From Orthonyx spaldingii (taxonomy: Eukaryota > Chordata > Aves > Passeriformes > Orthonychidae): a DNA stretch of 64,000 nucleotides. Made by a program: the position numbers and the translations under genes. Positions within the stretch are counted from its first letter, which is position 1; each line of letters starts with the position of its first letter. Location: positions 275,942-339,941 of the forward strand of contig VZTJ01005554.1 of the NCBI GenBank assembly GCA_013397795.1, given 5' to 3'. Under the pieces are notes generated by a model. It was not told the origin of the DNA and made no database searches. It saw only the letters and a program-made list of their open reading frames with translations. This document shows, one piece after another, positions 1 through 11,134 of this stretch.

Positions 1-3000
1 TGTAACATTTATTGTCGTGCAAAGTCGTCATGGGAACCTGGGGGGAATTCTGCTGCTCACATTTCACTGTGCAATTACACAAATGCTGATTTGCTGTGTT
101 GGCAGGACCCTTCAACAGCCCAGACTTTTTATTTAGGGGAGATCATTCCCTATCAAGCCTGGTCAAGAGCTGAGGTCCCTCACATGTCACACCCAGAGGC
201 TGCTGTCCTTTCCCCCCTCTTCGTGTTGATGATACCCACCGGTCTTTCCACAGCTGATTCCAAAGCCCTCTCCCAAAGCAGGAGGCTGGGATCATTATTT
301 CCTTTCAATCTGTGAAGAGGCTGAGCCAGAAGCAGATGACTGCCCAAACTCTGCCACGTGCTGATGACTAAGGGACAAGCAGAACTCAGGTCCCTCAAAG
401 ACTCAGACATCTGCCCAAATACTGACAGAGACTTTCTCAAAAGGCTTTGGCGACCATGCCTCAAACATCTTGCTTTAAAAATTTCTAGCCTGTGGATCCC
501 ATTAATCACATCTTATTTCTTCCTTAACTTGGCGTGGCTTCCATTGCACAGCTTCCCTCCCCTCTGCAGGTTTCAGTCCTTCCAACCTGGCACAGAAGCT
601 GGGGGACACCGCGGGGTGCCCCAGCTTTACAGGCTGGCAGGACAGAGGCTGTCACCAGACATCCACAATGAGGTGGATGGTGCCGAGGCTCATCAGCTTC
701 TCAGCTGAGCTGTTCTTGAGCTATTGCAGGGAGAGCAGGAGAGGGAGTTGTGTAATTGTTCTGAAAGCCTGCCAAGCAGCTCGTTTACAGAATTAAACAG
801 TCTGTAGTATAATTAACACAGGGAAAACTGTGTGGCCTTTTATTATTCACCACACAAAGTAGCTCATTTCATCGTCCTAACGTGACAGGAGGAATGGGAT
901 CATGTGTATGGGTCAATGACCAAATGCACCTGCACCTCTGCCCTGCTCCATGGCTCCTGCTATCCAGGAGTATTTGTGTCGCTTGTAGAGATGCCCGAAG
1001 TCTGAGCACATAACTCATGGGCCTCTGAAATGAAAAGGAGGATCTACGATTGCAAAGGTGGCCACTGCAAGGCCCAACTTCAACATAACTTGGTGCCATC
1101 ATTGTGAATTAAGAGCCCAATCTCTCTTTTACTGTACTTTCCAAGATCTTCCCCCTTCAAGCACCACTTGAGTCATCAATAACAACAGCCTTGGGCCGGT
1201 TCAGAAGCTTTTGGTTTTCAGTGTCTCCTTCTGGGATGTTTGTGGCAGATTTTTGTTCTGTCCCAAGGAGCGCTGAGTCCTATTGCAAATCCAACCATCC
1301 CAATGGTTTCTCATTCCCAGCTGTTACAAGATCTGATATAAAAGGCAAGAGGGAAGTTTCCACAGCCGTTAGTGAGTGCTGGGCTCATCCGCACCCACCA
1401 CTCCTCTTCAGAGAAGATCTGTTGGAAGGAGGAGGAGGGGAAGCTGGTCTTATGGAAAAGGCCTCCCACCAATGTGTTTGTGCTCCACAACAACGCTGTA
1501 AACAGAACTGTTTCTCTCTATACAACCTCACATTCACCATGACACAGTAAATTCTTTATTTTTTCCTGCTCCTACTCTGGTTTGTCCCTGCAAGTTACTC
1601 GTCTCCCTTTGCCACCCCTTTGCTGGGAAGCCAGCAGGAAAGAAGCTCCTCTTGCCAGGGGCTGCTGGAAGTTGCTGCATGAGGGGTTTCAAGCCCCCCT
1701 CCTCCCATCTCTCCCCACCCCCACAAACCACTTTCTCTTTTTATTTTTGAGAGGCTGGAATATCACAGGATAAAGAGACTGCAGCTGTGTTGGGGAAAAA
1801 ACCACAGCCACGCCTCAGCAATTTATGGACAATTTCCCATTAATAAGAGATAATGGAGTGCAGTTCAATGGATTTGTGATTGTACATTTGCTCTTTGAGA
1901 ATATGGAGGGGGATCTGACAGCAGTTTGTTCCTCTCAGCAATGGCATTACCATGATTTTGTAAATCCCATTGTGCACAGGGAGATTTGGACAGTTTGAAA
2001 TGGTTTAACAGCCTGTGAGGAAAAGCAGACTTGTATCAAGTTATTGAAATGACCTCAGATACTGTCACTGCAAGGCAAGCATGATACAAGTTAACCTGCA
2101 TGTGCTCGGTGGGCAGGAGCAGGTCTGCTGCGTTGTGAGAGTGTGAGACCCAGGTCAATTCCCCTTGCACAGGAGCCTGGGAAAACCCATGCTGGGATGC
2201 TGCAGAACACATTTGCATGTGTGTTTCATAGCAGATCAGCTTTCTTGACTTTCATACATGCACACAAGCTATAGAGATCACAGGCTCTCACTGCGCTATC
2301 ACCATGATGGTCTGAAGTTACACTGCTCCTGCACACTGCAGACCAGGGCAGGAACAATGAGACAGCTCCTGCAGCAACACAGAGTCCTTAGGGGCGAGAA
2401 ACAGGGGTGTGCAGAGCCCCAGACTGATCAGTTTACACAGGAGTTTTCTCTGAGTGCCTGAGTCACTGTTTGCAGTCCTGTAGAACCAGGGACCAAAGCT
2501 GTCAGATAAATCTGCTCACCTGGGGAAGAAATTATTCCTCTTCAGAGTTTCTCTGCACTTGCATATGCAGTCCTGGAGAGTCACATTGGTTAATGGTGCA
2601 GACAGTTCCTCTCAATTTCAATTTGTTGTCCTCCAGTGTAATTGACTCCCTCTTAATATCTTATGAGCAAGGGCAGCCAGAAGTGCATCTTCTCCGTTAC
2701 TCATATTCCCACACACCCCCTGACACAGCTCCAGCTTAAAAGTTACTCTTCCATCACTAAGGCTAAAGACAAGCAGAACACTTCCATTTAAAATTCAGAT
2801 CTCCAGATCCTCTCTCACTCTGTAGTACTGTGCTATTTTGGAGATAATAGAGCTTGAGTTCCCAATGAAGACCTATCATCAGTTATTTTGCAAGGGTGTG
2901 ACTATACCTTGTGTTTTCTTCTAGTCTCTAACTGTACTAACATTTTGTTTGCTGCAGCTACACGATTGCTAAAGCATTTCAAGCATCACTCTGAAGTGAC

Positions 3001-6000
3001 AGTCCTGAAGTGCAAGACCTACATACTTGTTTTTTTACTACATACTGATAAAGCCCTTGCTTACAAGGACAAGGGTGCATCTTAGAGAATGTTACTATCC
3101 AAAAGAAATGAGCTCCTGCTTTCCCCCCAGCCTGGACTAATTGCATTGACAGATTCCAACTCGCCCATTACATTTTTAATGAACTGTACGAAACGAGTTT
3201 CAAGTCACAAGTTTCCATAGTGAATCTACATTTTGCCAAAGTTTCCAAGCTGGAGTTTTTGCCAAATTCTTTAGAGTCAGTTACTAATTTCTAGCTTTAT
3301 CTATATTTATAAATATATATATGTATGTGTATCTGTATAAATATATATATGTATATGTATATATATGTATGTGTGTGTGTGTATGTGTGTGTATATATAT
3401 ATACCTATATATATATCTATATACATATATGGGGGACTTCATCTCTCACTACACCAGTACTGAGGAAATGTACCAACTCCCTACAGGATTTCCTTAAGAA
3501 ATAAATCATAAATAACCAAACCAGCACCTTTCCAGGTCCAGCTATACGTGGGGGTCCATGAGTTCAGCATACATTGACACAAACCTTTAATTTGAAATGT
3601 CTTCTCGAAGCTCAGGACAGATTCTCTTTGCAGCTTCCCAACACAATCCAAGTTCACAGCAGAGGCTAAATTAGTCACACTCGACGTGGTTTCCAGTTTT
3701 AGTGCAGGTCTCTCACAGTGACAGGCTTTTCCAAAGGATGCAGATTCTGGGCTATACCACAAACACCCATCTGCACCTCCTGTGATGCCTTATCCCTAAA
3801 AATGAAAACCCAACCCTTACCTAGGCAGAAATACTACATTCCACTGAAAAAGCTAATGACCATCAATATGTCCATTTTCTCCAAATGGACAAGTTCCCCT
3901 CCTTCTTACTCCTTCCTTCACAGACCATAGCAGCACTGCTCAGCCAGAAACAGATAGAATCTTCCAAAGTTTGCTTTTTCGAAGGAGACAGACAAAGGAC
4001 AACACTATTATCTGTCATGGATTAAACAGAGCAGTTTAGTGATCCAGCCCAGGGCTCCTCCTTCACTTTGGAGAACTGATCCCTTCACCACACCTTCTCC
4101 CAGCCCATCCTTTCCTCGTGGAGAAGGGACATACAGGAGTGAGTGAGACACCAAGGCTCCCCAGTAATGCAGATGCAACAGTGTTGCTTCCTTCCAATCT
4201 AAAATTACCCAGTGCACACCAGAGCACAAAATAAAACCCAGACAGGTTGAAGTTCACTGGGGGAAAAGGTGTGTTTTGCATTCCATACAATATTCAATGA
4301 CATCTCATCTACCTAATAAATCACTAGAATTTCAGGAGACATCTTTTTAGGTTTTTAAATAGCTCAGCTGAAAACCAACTCTCCTAATGAAAACCAATAG
4401 CAAATTACTTAGTTATTATTAATCTCATGCGCAGATGCAATTATTTCCCAATTGAGACTTTTGTCTAAAAAAATAGTCTTATAGATTATTTTGGAAAGAT
4501 GACAAGTCTTCTTCTCAGCCGCTGTGTTTTAATTTGCATAAACATGACATTAAAATATGAAAAAATCGCTTTAAAAAACAATTACTTCATCAGCAAAACC
4601 TGACAGTGCAGAACTCAATGGCACCACAGAGATCCTCTTGGTAAGAAAAGATAATCTTTCCCTTTTACTGACATTAAGACACCTCTTGCTTTAAACAGGA
4701 CTGCAGCTCAGATTTAGGTTTTAAAACCCTTTAATAATTGAACATGTGTAAATATCATTGTTTTTAGATGCACTGCGGCAGAGAGTGAAGGAATAAAAAT
4801 CCCACACTGAGCACCTTGACAGGGCTGTTCAACCCAAGGGAGGAAGGGTTATACAAGATCTTGCCATGTTGAGAACACAGAAAGGAGACACCTTCCTATT
4901 ATCATGCCGTGCTTGTCTCTGGGAGCTTTTGTTCCATTAAAAACTTGTTAATTGCTGCCTTAGTAACAAAGGAACAGCACGCTGTGGTGGGACCATTAGC
5001 AGTCTACAGGGCTGGTTCACCCTTAGGAAGGCAGAGGGGTTTAATTGGCAGTGTGTTCTTAGAAGACTCAATAAACAGGGATAATCAATTGGTGTCAACA
5101 TCTAATAATGGAGATTCTTTATAAAACGGAAGAGAAAATCCAAACCATACTTAATTGAAAGCTATGGCATCTGGGGCTGCAAAAAATGAGCTGGATGTAA
5201 AATTTATGAAGTATTTGTGCCTAGCCAAGGAAAAAAATGCTGCGAATTTTAAGAGGCCATCATCACTTCATCTCTCTGATGGAGCTATGCCTTCAGTTCT
5301 CCAGAAAGCAGGTCTGCAAACTCCCATGCAAACCAGCAAATTATAAGTCAGAACACCCAGTGATCTATTGCATCAGCTGGCTGATAAATAACTCCCTTAC
5401 TATAGCAGTGCAAGGACTGAAATGCTTCTTCAGTCCCTCTTGGCAAACCAGAAGATTCCTGTAGAACTCTTTACCTCATGCAATATAGTCACGCAAACTC
5501 TCCAGAACTGCTACTTGGTTCTCCCTTTGGTCTTCTTAAGGATACAATATACTCCAGAAGCTTCAGAGCCAAGAATTAGTTTTATAGCACGGTTTTATGA
5601 AAAGAAATTAAATGGATGCCTGGTATGGTCAGTTTGCATAAGGACTGAAGTCTCCAGAGGTTTCCTCATGAAAATTCAACTCTGATATCCCAACGGTATC
5701 AACTCCAAACAGTGCATACCAAGAGCGGTTTCCTGTTTTCCATGAAAACGGAATGGAGATATAATGGAAGGAATAAACTCATGTACGTGATAATAAGAAT
5801 AATTGGTTTCAGTGTTTTTATAAAAAATATTTTGCTTTAAAAGTAACCAATAAGCTTTTCTCCAGGAGACAGCAGACAACAGGTCTCACGGCCTTTTCCC
5901 CACCCTCACAGTAAGCATCCTCAACCAGAGAGCTGTCAGAACTCAGAACTAATCCTCATCCTAAATAAATACCCTTTGTTTACTGACAAGAGGACTCTCT

Positions 6001-8347
6001 TTTGTCTGTGTGTACTCTCCAGTGTTTGACATGAGGCAGAGAAGCAGAAAGGGATAAAGATGACCACAAGGACCATTCTCTTCTTTTCCCACAACACAGA
6101 CCCTTTGAGCAGAGTAAATGCCAACTGTAAGAGCAGTTGTGATCGCAGCTTGCTTGTGAACTCCCTTCTATCCCCTCAGAGCCCTCGGGGTCCAAAGGCA
6201 GGCTGCAATAGAGGCAGTTTCAGCTGGTGTGATCCAGAGAAACTCAGCAGGACCAAAGGCAAAGGTACTTGCTATGGAATTTAGTCCTCGTCTTTGGTTG
6301 GAAGACAAGGGCAGGCTACAGATTTACCCTGTGGACCTCAGGCCTGGCACTTCCCATGCATTACTAAATGGAAGGAACATTTTCTGTTTGTGTCCTCACA
6401 TTAATTCAAATCAGTAATGAAGTTGGGAGCATCAAAAGGTTTTAGTGGTATACGGGATTAGACCAGGCTTAGATAACTGAATAAATGAACTGACTTAATT
6501 AGCTCTCCTGAAACAAATTATTATACAGTGCTCATTTCCAACTCTCATATGAACCCCAAAGAGTTCTAGAAATGCATTAATTCCTTGAATAATAAATCTT
6601 ATATTTTTGCATACCTACTGCAATTATGATGGATAATGAGATTTTAATTAATCAGAGCCAGATTTTTTAATGCTTTTGAAGAATATAGATACATTAGGGA
6701 CCTATTTATTTTGAGTAAATCTTGGAGGGAAAATAAAAGGAGTAGAAGTCAACAGGAATAGCAACAAAAAAACTTCTGTGTTAAACAAACTCATATCTAA
6801 CAGGCTTCTTAAGAACATCCATCACACAAACACCCCTGTCTTGAGTTTTAACTCTGCAAACTGTCAAATCCTGGTCAAAGTATTGACTTCAGTACCTCTC
6901 TAGAGGCAAAATACAGTTATTGGATATTATGCCACACAGAATACATTCTTGGGTTTACTCAAATAAGGTTTTTTCTACTGTAATTTAAATGCTCAATGTA
7001 CAAGGGTTATTTTCTTGCTCATATATTCTATACTTCCAGGTACTTCTGAGTGAGAGCCACTTACTATTAACATGGCAAAAGAGCCATTAAACCTTTCTCT
7101 CATATTTTTCTTTTTTTTCCAATCTCTTCTGGAGGAGGCAGCTAAAGATCTTTTTCATGGAAAGGTAGTGGCATTGCAGTTGTCATTAATTATAAATCAG
7201 TTTCTAATATGACTGAGAGCACAAAGATTGTAGGGGGTCTTGTTAACATGAGATTAAAATTCTCTTGAAATGTAATTATTTTGCAAGAGAGTCTTGGGCT
7301 GGATTTATGACAACCTATTGCATCTCTGCACTTACTGAATTGACAGGAGAGATTTTGTTCATCACGGGGAGAGTATCAAGGCCCTTGGAGAAACCCTAGC
7401 ACTTGCAAGGAAAAACACTGAAGGAGAGGGGGCATTAAATCCTAATTACAGATTTCTAGCAGGTCCCCTTTCTTCTTAGCTCCTTTTTTGGTAAAAGTGA
7501 AGTTGTCGCTGGAGAGCACCAAGAAAGTCAAGAGCACAACACCCCAGCAGGGCAAGGTCAGCTCTCACACATGTTTGAAATGGGGAAAAAAGGCAGTGCT
7601 TCCAATTTAAACAAAACTGAATTTTAAGTATTAATGTGAAACTTTCAATATTTTTGCCCTTCTTCAGTGAACCTCACTGGATTTGACATGGTAAATAGGT
7701 TTGGCTTTCCCTTCCTTTCCTCCCCCTTAAAAGAACTCAACCATTTCCTCTGGAAAAGCCACTTTTCCTTGAAAAAATATGGTGAAAGAATTTTTTTAAT
7801 CAAACCAAGCAATTGGCAGTAGCATATTCCGTCTTCTTTTCCCTCTGTTTGAATTGCTAATCTTTGCACTAAAAAATGTAATCCTTCCCGAACCACAGAG
7901 CAGGGAAGGGGGGTAGCAGAACCCTCCACAGCTGCAGTAATCTGGTCTTAAAGTCAGAATTTACAGAAGCAGTTAGGTGCAGGAGTCCCTCTGGCTCGAG
8001 GAATTAGGAAACCAGGTACTTCAACCTTGAGAGGATTTTCCAATCTGTATGTTTGGGCTCGTGCAAAACTTTGCAAATCTGGGCCCTGCGAGTGCCTCGT
8101 AGAAGGCGACCAGATGTGCCCTCCTTGGCATTTCTCTGGGGAGAGCTTAGAGAACAGATTTTCCTCTGTTCTTCATTTGCACAGAGCTGCTCAGGAAGGA
8201 GCACCAGCTCCTTGCTGCACCAAAGTGGGTCCCTGGTTTCAGGAGCAGCCCCCCAAAAGCCCTCAGTTGCTGCCAGCTTCCCCAGGCTGACCCTTGGTGC
8301 TCCTCCTCTTCGGCAGCTATTGCACCCCTTTAACAGGGGACCAAACC
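1..8347. other. Intergenic desert, left part
   Basis: I recognise no gene. Apart from the microsatellite at 3,300-3,431 the sequence is AT-rich and unique-looking, with several blocks dense in homeodomain-like TAAT motifs (about 700-860, 1,800-1,990, 4,400-4,600, 6,540-6,720). The open frames are short and unconserved in appearance. Confidence 0.7.
3300..3431. repeat. Compound (AT)n/(GT)n microsatellite
   Basis: About 130 bases are almost entirely alternating purine and pyrimidine, with TATATA and TGTGTG blocks in several interrupted runs. Likely length-polymorphic. Confidence 0.95.
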
Positions 8348-8599
8348 TGTGACAGCACAACACTCTCTTTCTCATGAGAAAATCTTTCTGTTTATGGTAA
8401 ACAGAAAATAAGGTGTTCAGAGCTGCTTTGGGAACAGGAGGGAATGCCTGTGGCCAATCAGCTCCAGGGGGCGGAGGGCTGTGGCCACTCCCAGTAAGCG
8501 TTCATTTTGTATATAAAAGCTGCATTTAAATAACTAATTCCCTTTTCTCGGCAATCTCTCTCATGTACCTCTTGTTTCGACATCGGCTCAACAGCGACA
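8348..8599 (+). mobile_element. Solo LTR, short avian ERV family A (divergent member)
   Basis: The element begins TGTGACAG, ends GCGACA, and is flanked by the perfect 6-bp duplication CAAACC (8342-8347 and 8600-8605). It is 252 bp long. It keeps a CCAAT box (GGCCAATCAG), a TATA box (TGTATATAAAAG) and the terminal motif CTCAACAGCGACA shared with three other copies in this window. The poly(A) hexamer seen in the 34,937 copy is altered. The interior matches the other three only loosely, so this is an older or separate subfamily. No gag, pol or env is present, so it is a solo LTR left by recombination. Confidence 0.87.
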
Positions 8600-8605
8600 C
8601 AAACC

Positions 8606-10612
8606 CACTGGGGTACAGAGGGTACTGAATTCCATCTGACCCAGAGACACTGAGGCCACAGTGGTCAAACACCGCTAGGAAATTTTCATCTGTATTTGCA
8701 GAAAGAGGGAACTTAATACAAAAGGCACCTGGCCCAAGACAAAGCATGTGTTTGCTCAGGCCTGTACAGGAAGAAACTCACCGTTTATTATCAGCATCAG
8801 TGCTGCTGCAATCTACCTTGGTAATGCAAAGATTCATTTAGAAGCTGCTTTGATATGTTGCACTCAGCTCTTTGAGTACTGAAACACTTTTCTGTGCGGT
8901 TTTCCCCACCCCCTGAGTTTGGTTGCCCTCCCCGTCACCAATCTAAATTCGCTTTTATGTGCTAGGAAAACAAAAAAAAAGTGTGAATTTACCACTTCTG
9001 AACATCTTGTCCTCTTAATTTGTACAGAGCTGGTTTGTTCAGCACAGAAACAGTACTAAGAGCAGAATAAATTTAGCTGGGAAGCAGGATGGGGGCAGGG
9101 ACGGGATGGCAGAGCCAGAGGGGAAGCAGAGAGGGGCTCTGCAATGGTGCTGCTCTTCTTGTTGTGATGTGAGCAGGTCTTATCACGTCCCTGCCCTCCT
9201 GCAACCTTGTTTCTGCCAACTGCAGTCAGGTTGGAAATGCTACATCCATGTAAAGCCTCTTCATCATGTTATCTTCCTCCTTTCCTCATAAATTTGCCTT
9301 TCTTCAAATTATCTGTTTTAGTTTCAGCTTTTCATTTCTTTTTTATTTTTCCTCTCCTCCTTCCAGCTCTCAGTTCCCTGGACACCCCACGTCCTCTCAG
9401 GGTCTCTCACCCTCCTTTGGCACCTTATGTCCTCTTCCCAGCCCATCCTTTTCCCTTGCCTTACCCTGCTCCTCCTTAGGCACAGATCCTTTGCTCCCCC
9501 ACTTTCTGTCACTTTGCCCCAGACTATTCCTTTCCCCTCCCAGTTCTATCAGCTCCATCCCAGTTGCCTCCCCAGAGTCCTCCACTTCTCCCTTGCTACA
9601 ATACGTGTACAAGGACACAGCCAAAGGTGTCACTGAGCCTTAAGACCAGCATTATTGACAATATGCAATGAAAAGACATGCCAGAGCCACTCAGGAAAAA
9701 AGCTGGGGACTGAGGTGAAATGGAAAATTAACTGAAAGCAGACAGCAAATGTCTTTGTGGGCCATGGCCTATAAACTACATGGGGGAGCCTTGGCAAGCT
9801 GTGTCATAGATAGCCAGCTTAGAGAAAATCCATAGCAGCAAATCCTCAATTTAACCCAGGTGCTTCTTGAACCTCTTGCCCATTCAATTTGAACCAATAT
9901 TTTGCTTGGAATAAATAGCAGGTTTCCCTCTTTTGAAATAAAAAGGGCAAGTGGAAATCAGATTTTGTTGTCTCAGAATATCAAGTCTTAACATTTTCTT
10001 CAGTAACGTAATGAGCTGATGACCTTTGCGAAGAAGGGATGGAATGGCCAACGTCATCTTTTCAGCATTTATTTTATGCAACAGCTTCCTCAGCTGAGCT
10101 GAAGACAGAAATGGACAGAGCCTTATTAGCCCAAGAGAGTCAAGTCTCCTTATATTTCTGAAATAGAAATAGGCATGTAAACCATGATAAGTGGTTATCT
10201 TCAGCCAGCAATTTAACACCAGCTACAAAGAGAAAGCAGGCCAGAATCTGCACTGATAAAAGGCATCTTGTGCTATTTGATGTCCAGCACCATAATGTGG
10301 GCCATTTTAATCTTTTCTCTTGGAGTGAGAGCCTGTTTGTTCTTTGGGGTCTGAGGAAAGGTGAGGATTGTCACACTGGTACAGCAACGAACAGGTTAAT
10401 TTGGCACCAGAGCTCCCAGAGGGCAGATCTTCACCCCAGTAATGAGTGAATGTGTGCCTACCATGGCTGGACGATGATAAATCCCCCTCCAGTGCTCCCA
10501 GAGGGGCAACGAGCAGGTTTGGCAATCACTTGGAGTGAGGATTGCAGTGAGTTGTGCCTCCCCCAGGAAGCCCCCATACGGGGTAGGTAATGCCAGGAGG
10601 CCTCAGAGCCAG
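8606..10612. other. Intergenic, between two solo LTRs
   Basis: No gene is recognised. The pyrimidine-rich tract at 9,270-9,600 is the only distinctive content. Confidence 0.7.
9270..9600. repeat. Polypyrimidine-biased low-complexity tract
   Basis: The plus strand is dominated by C and T for roughly 330 bases, with few long purine runs. This explains the cluster of overlapping open frames rich in Ser, Pro and Leu on the plus strand and in Arg, Glu and Gly on the minus strand. No coding signal is recognised. Confidence 0.75.
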
Positions 10613-10617
10613 CCCAG

Positions 10618-11129
10618 TGTCCTAGGTTGCAATATAAGACATATTCTATTACCATCTCCACAAGCTGTTAAAATAGGTGGGGCACTGGTCGTTATCTCCT
10701 GTCATGACTCACCCCTGATAACTCCCTCCGGGTGCTATCTCTGTTAATGGGCTGTCAAGAACCCACCTCATGACTCATGGAATTACCTCATCCCATTGTG
10801 AGATGCTCAGCCCAGGGGGGAAGAGCCAAGAATTCCCACCTGGATATAACCTGGGCTTTGGAACTGCACAAGTCAGCGCTGCCTGCTGGATTCCCAGAGG
10901 ACAAGAGCTACCACTGGACCTTCAGGTGGAGACCAGACCCTTCTACAGGATCACTACTTTAACTGAACCACTTCACCTGAGCTGCTACCACCACCCTGAG
11001 TAACAGGGTGTCAGGTTGTATCCCGACTCTGTCAGTTTTCTTCTTGTGTTATTGCATTTACTTTAATTTTCTTATTAAATTATAATTCTGACTTGCAGTC
11101 TCCCACTGGTTTGTTTTCAAACTAGTACA
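10618..11129 (+). mobile_element. Solo LTR of a second, unrelated avian ERV family (512 bp)
   Basis: The element begins TGTCCTAGG and ends CTAGTACA, with the perfect 5-bp duplication CCCAG at 10613-10617 and 11130-11134. Near the right end are TTATTAAATTATAA and a T-rich stretch that may hold the poly(A) region. GGATATAACC at about 10,842 could be the TATA box. It resembles an abundant passerine LTR I associate with ERVL-type elements, and a 5-bp duplication is compatible with that. The short open frames inside it are chance. No internal retroviral genes flank it. Confidence 0.87.
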
Positions 11130-11134
11130 CCCAG

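Noticed and set aside
9266..9643. Cluster of four frames of 60-125 codons
   Set aside because: They are products of the pyrimidine-rich tract, with biased Ser/Pro/Leu or Arg/Glu composition.
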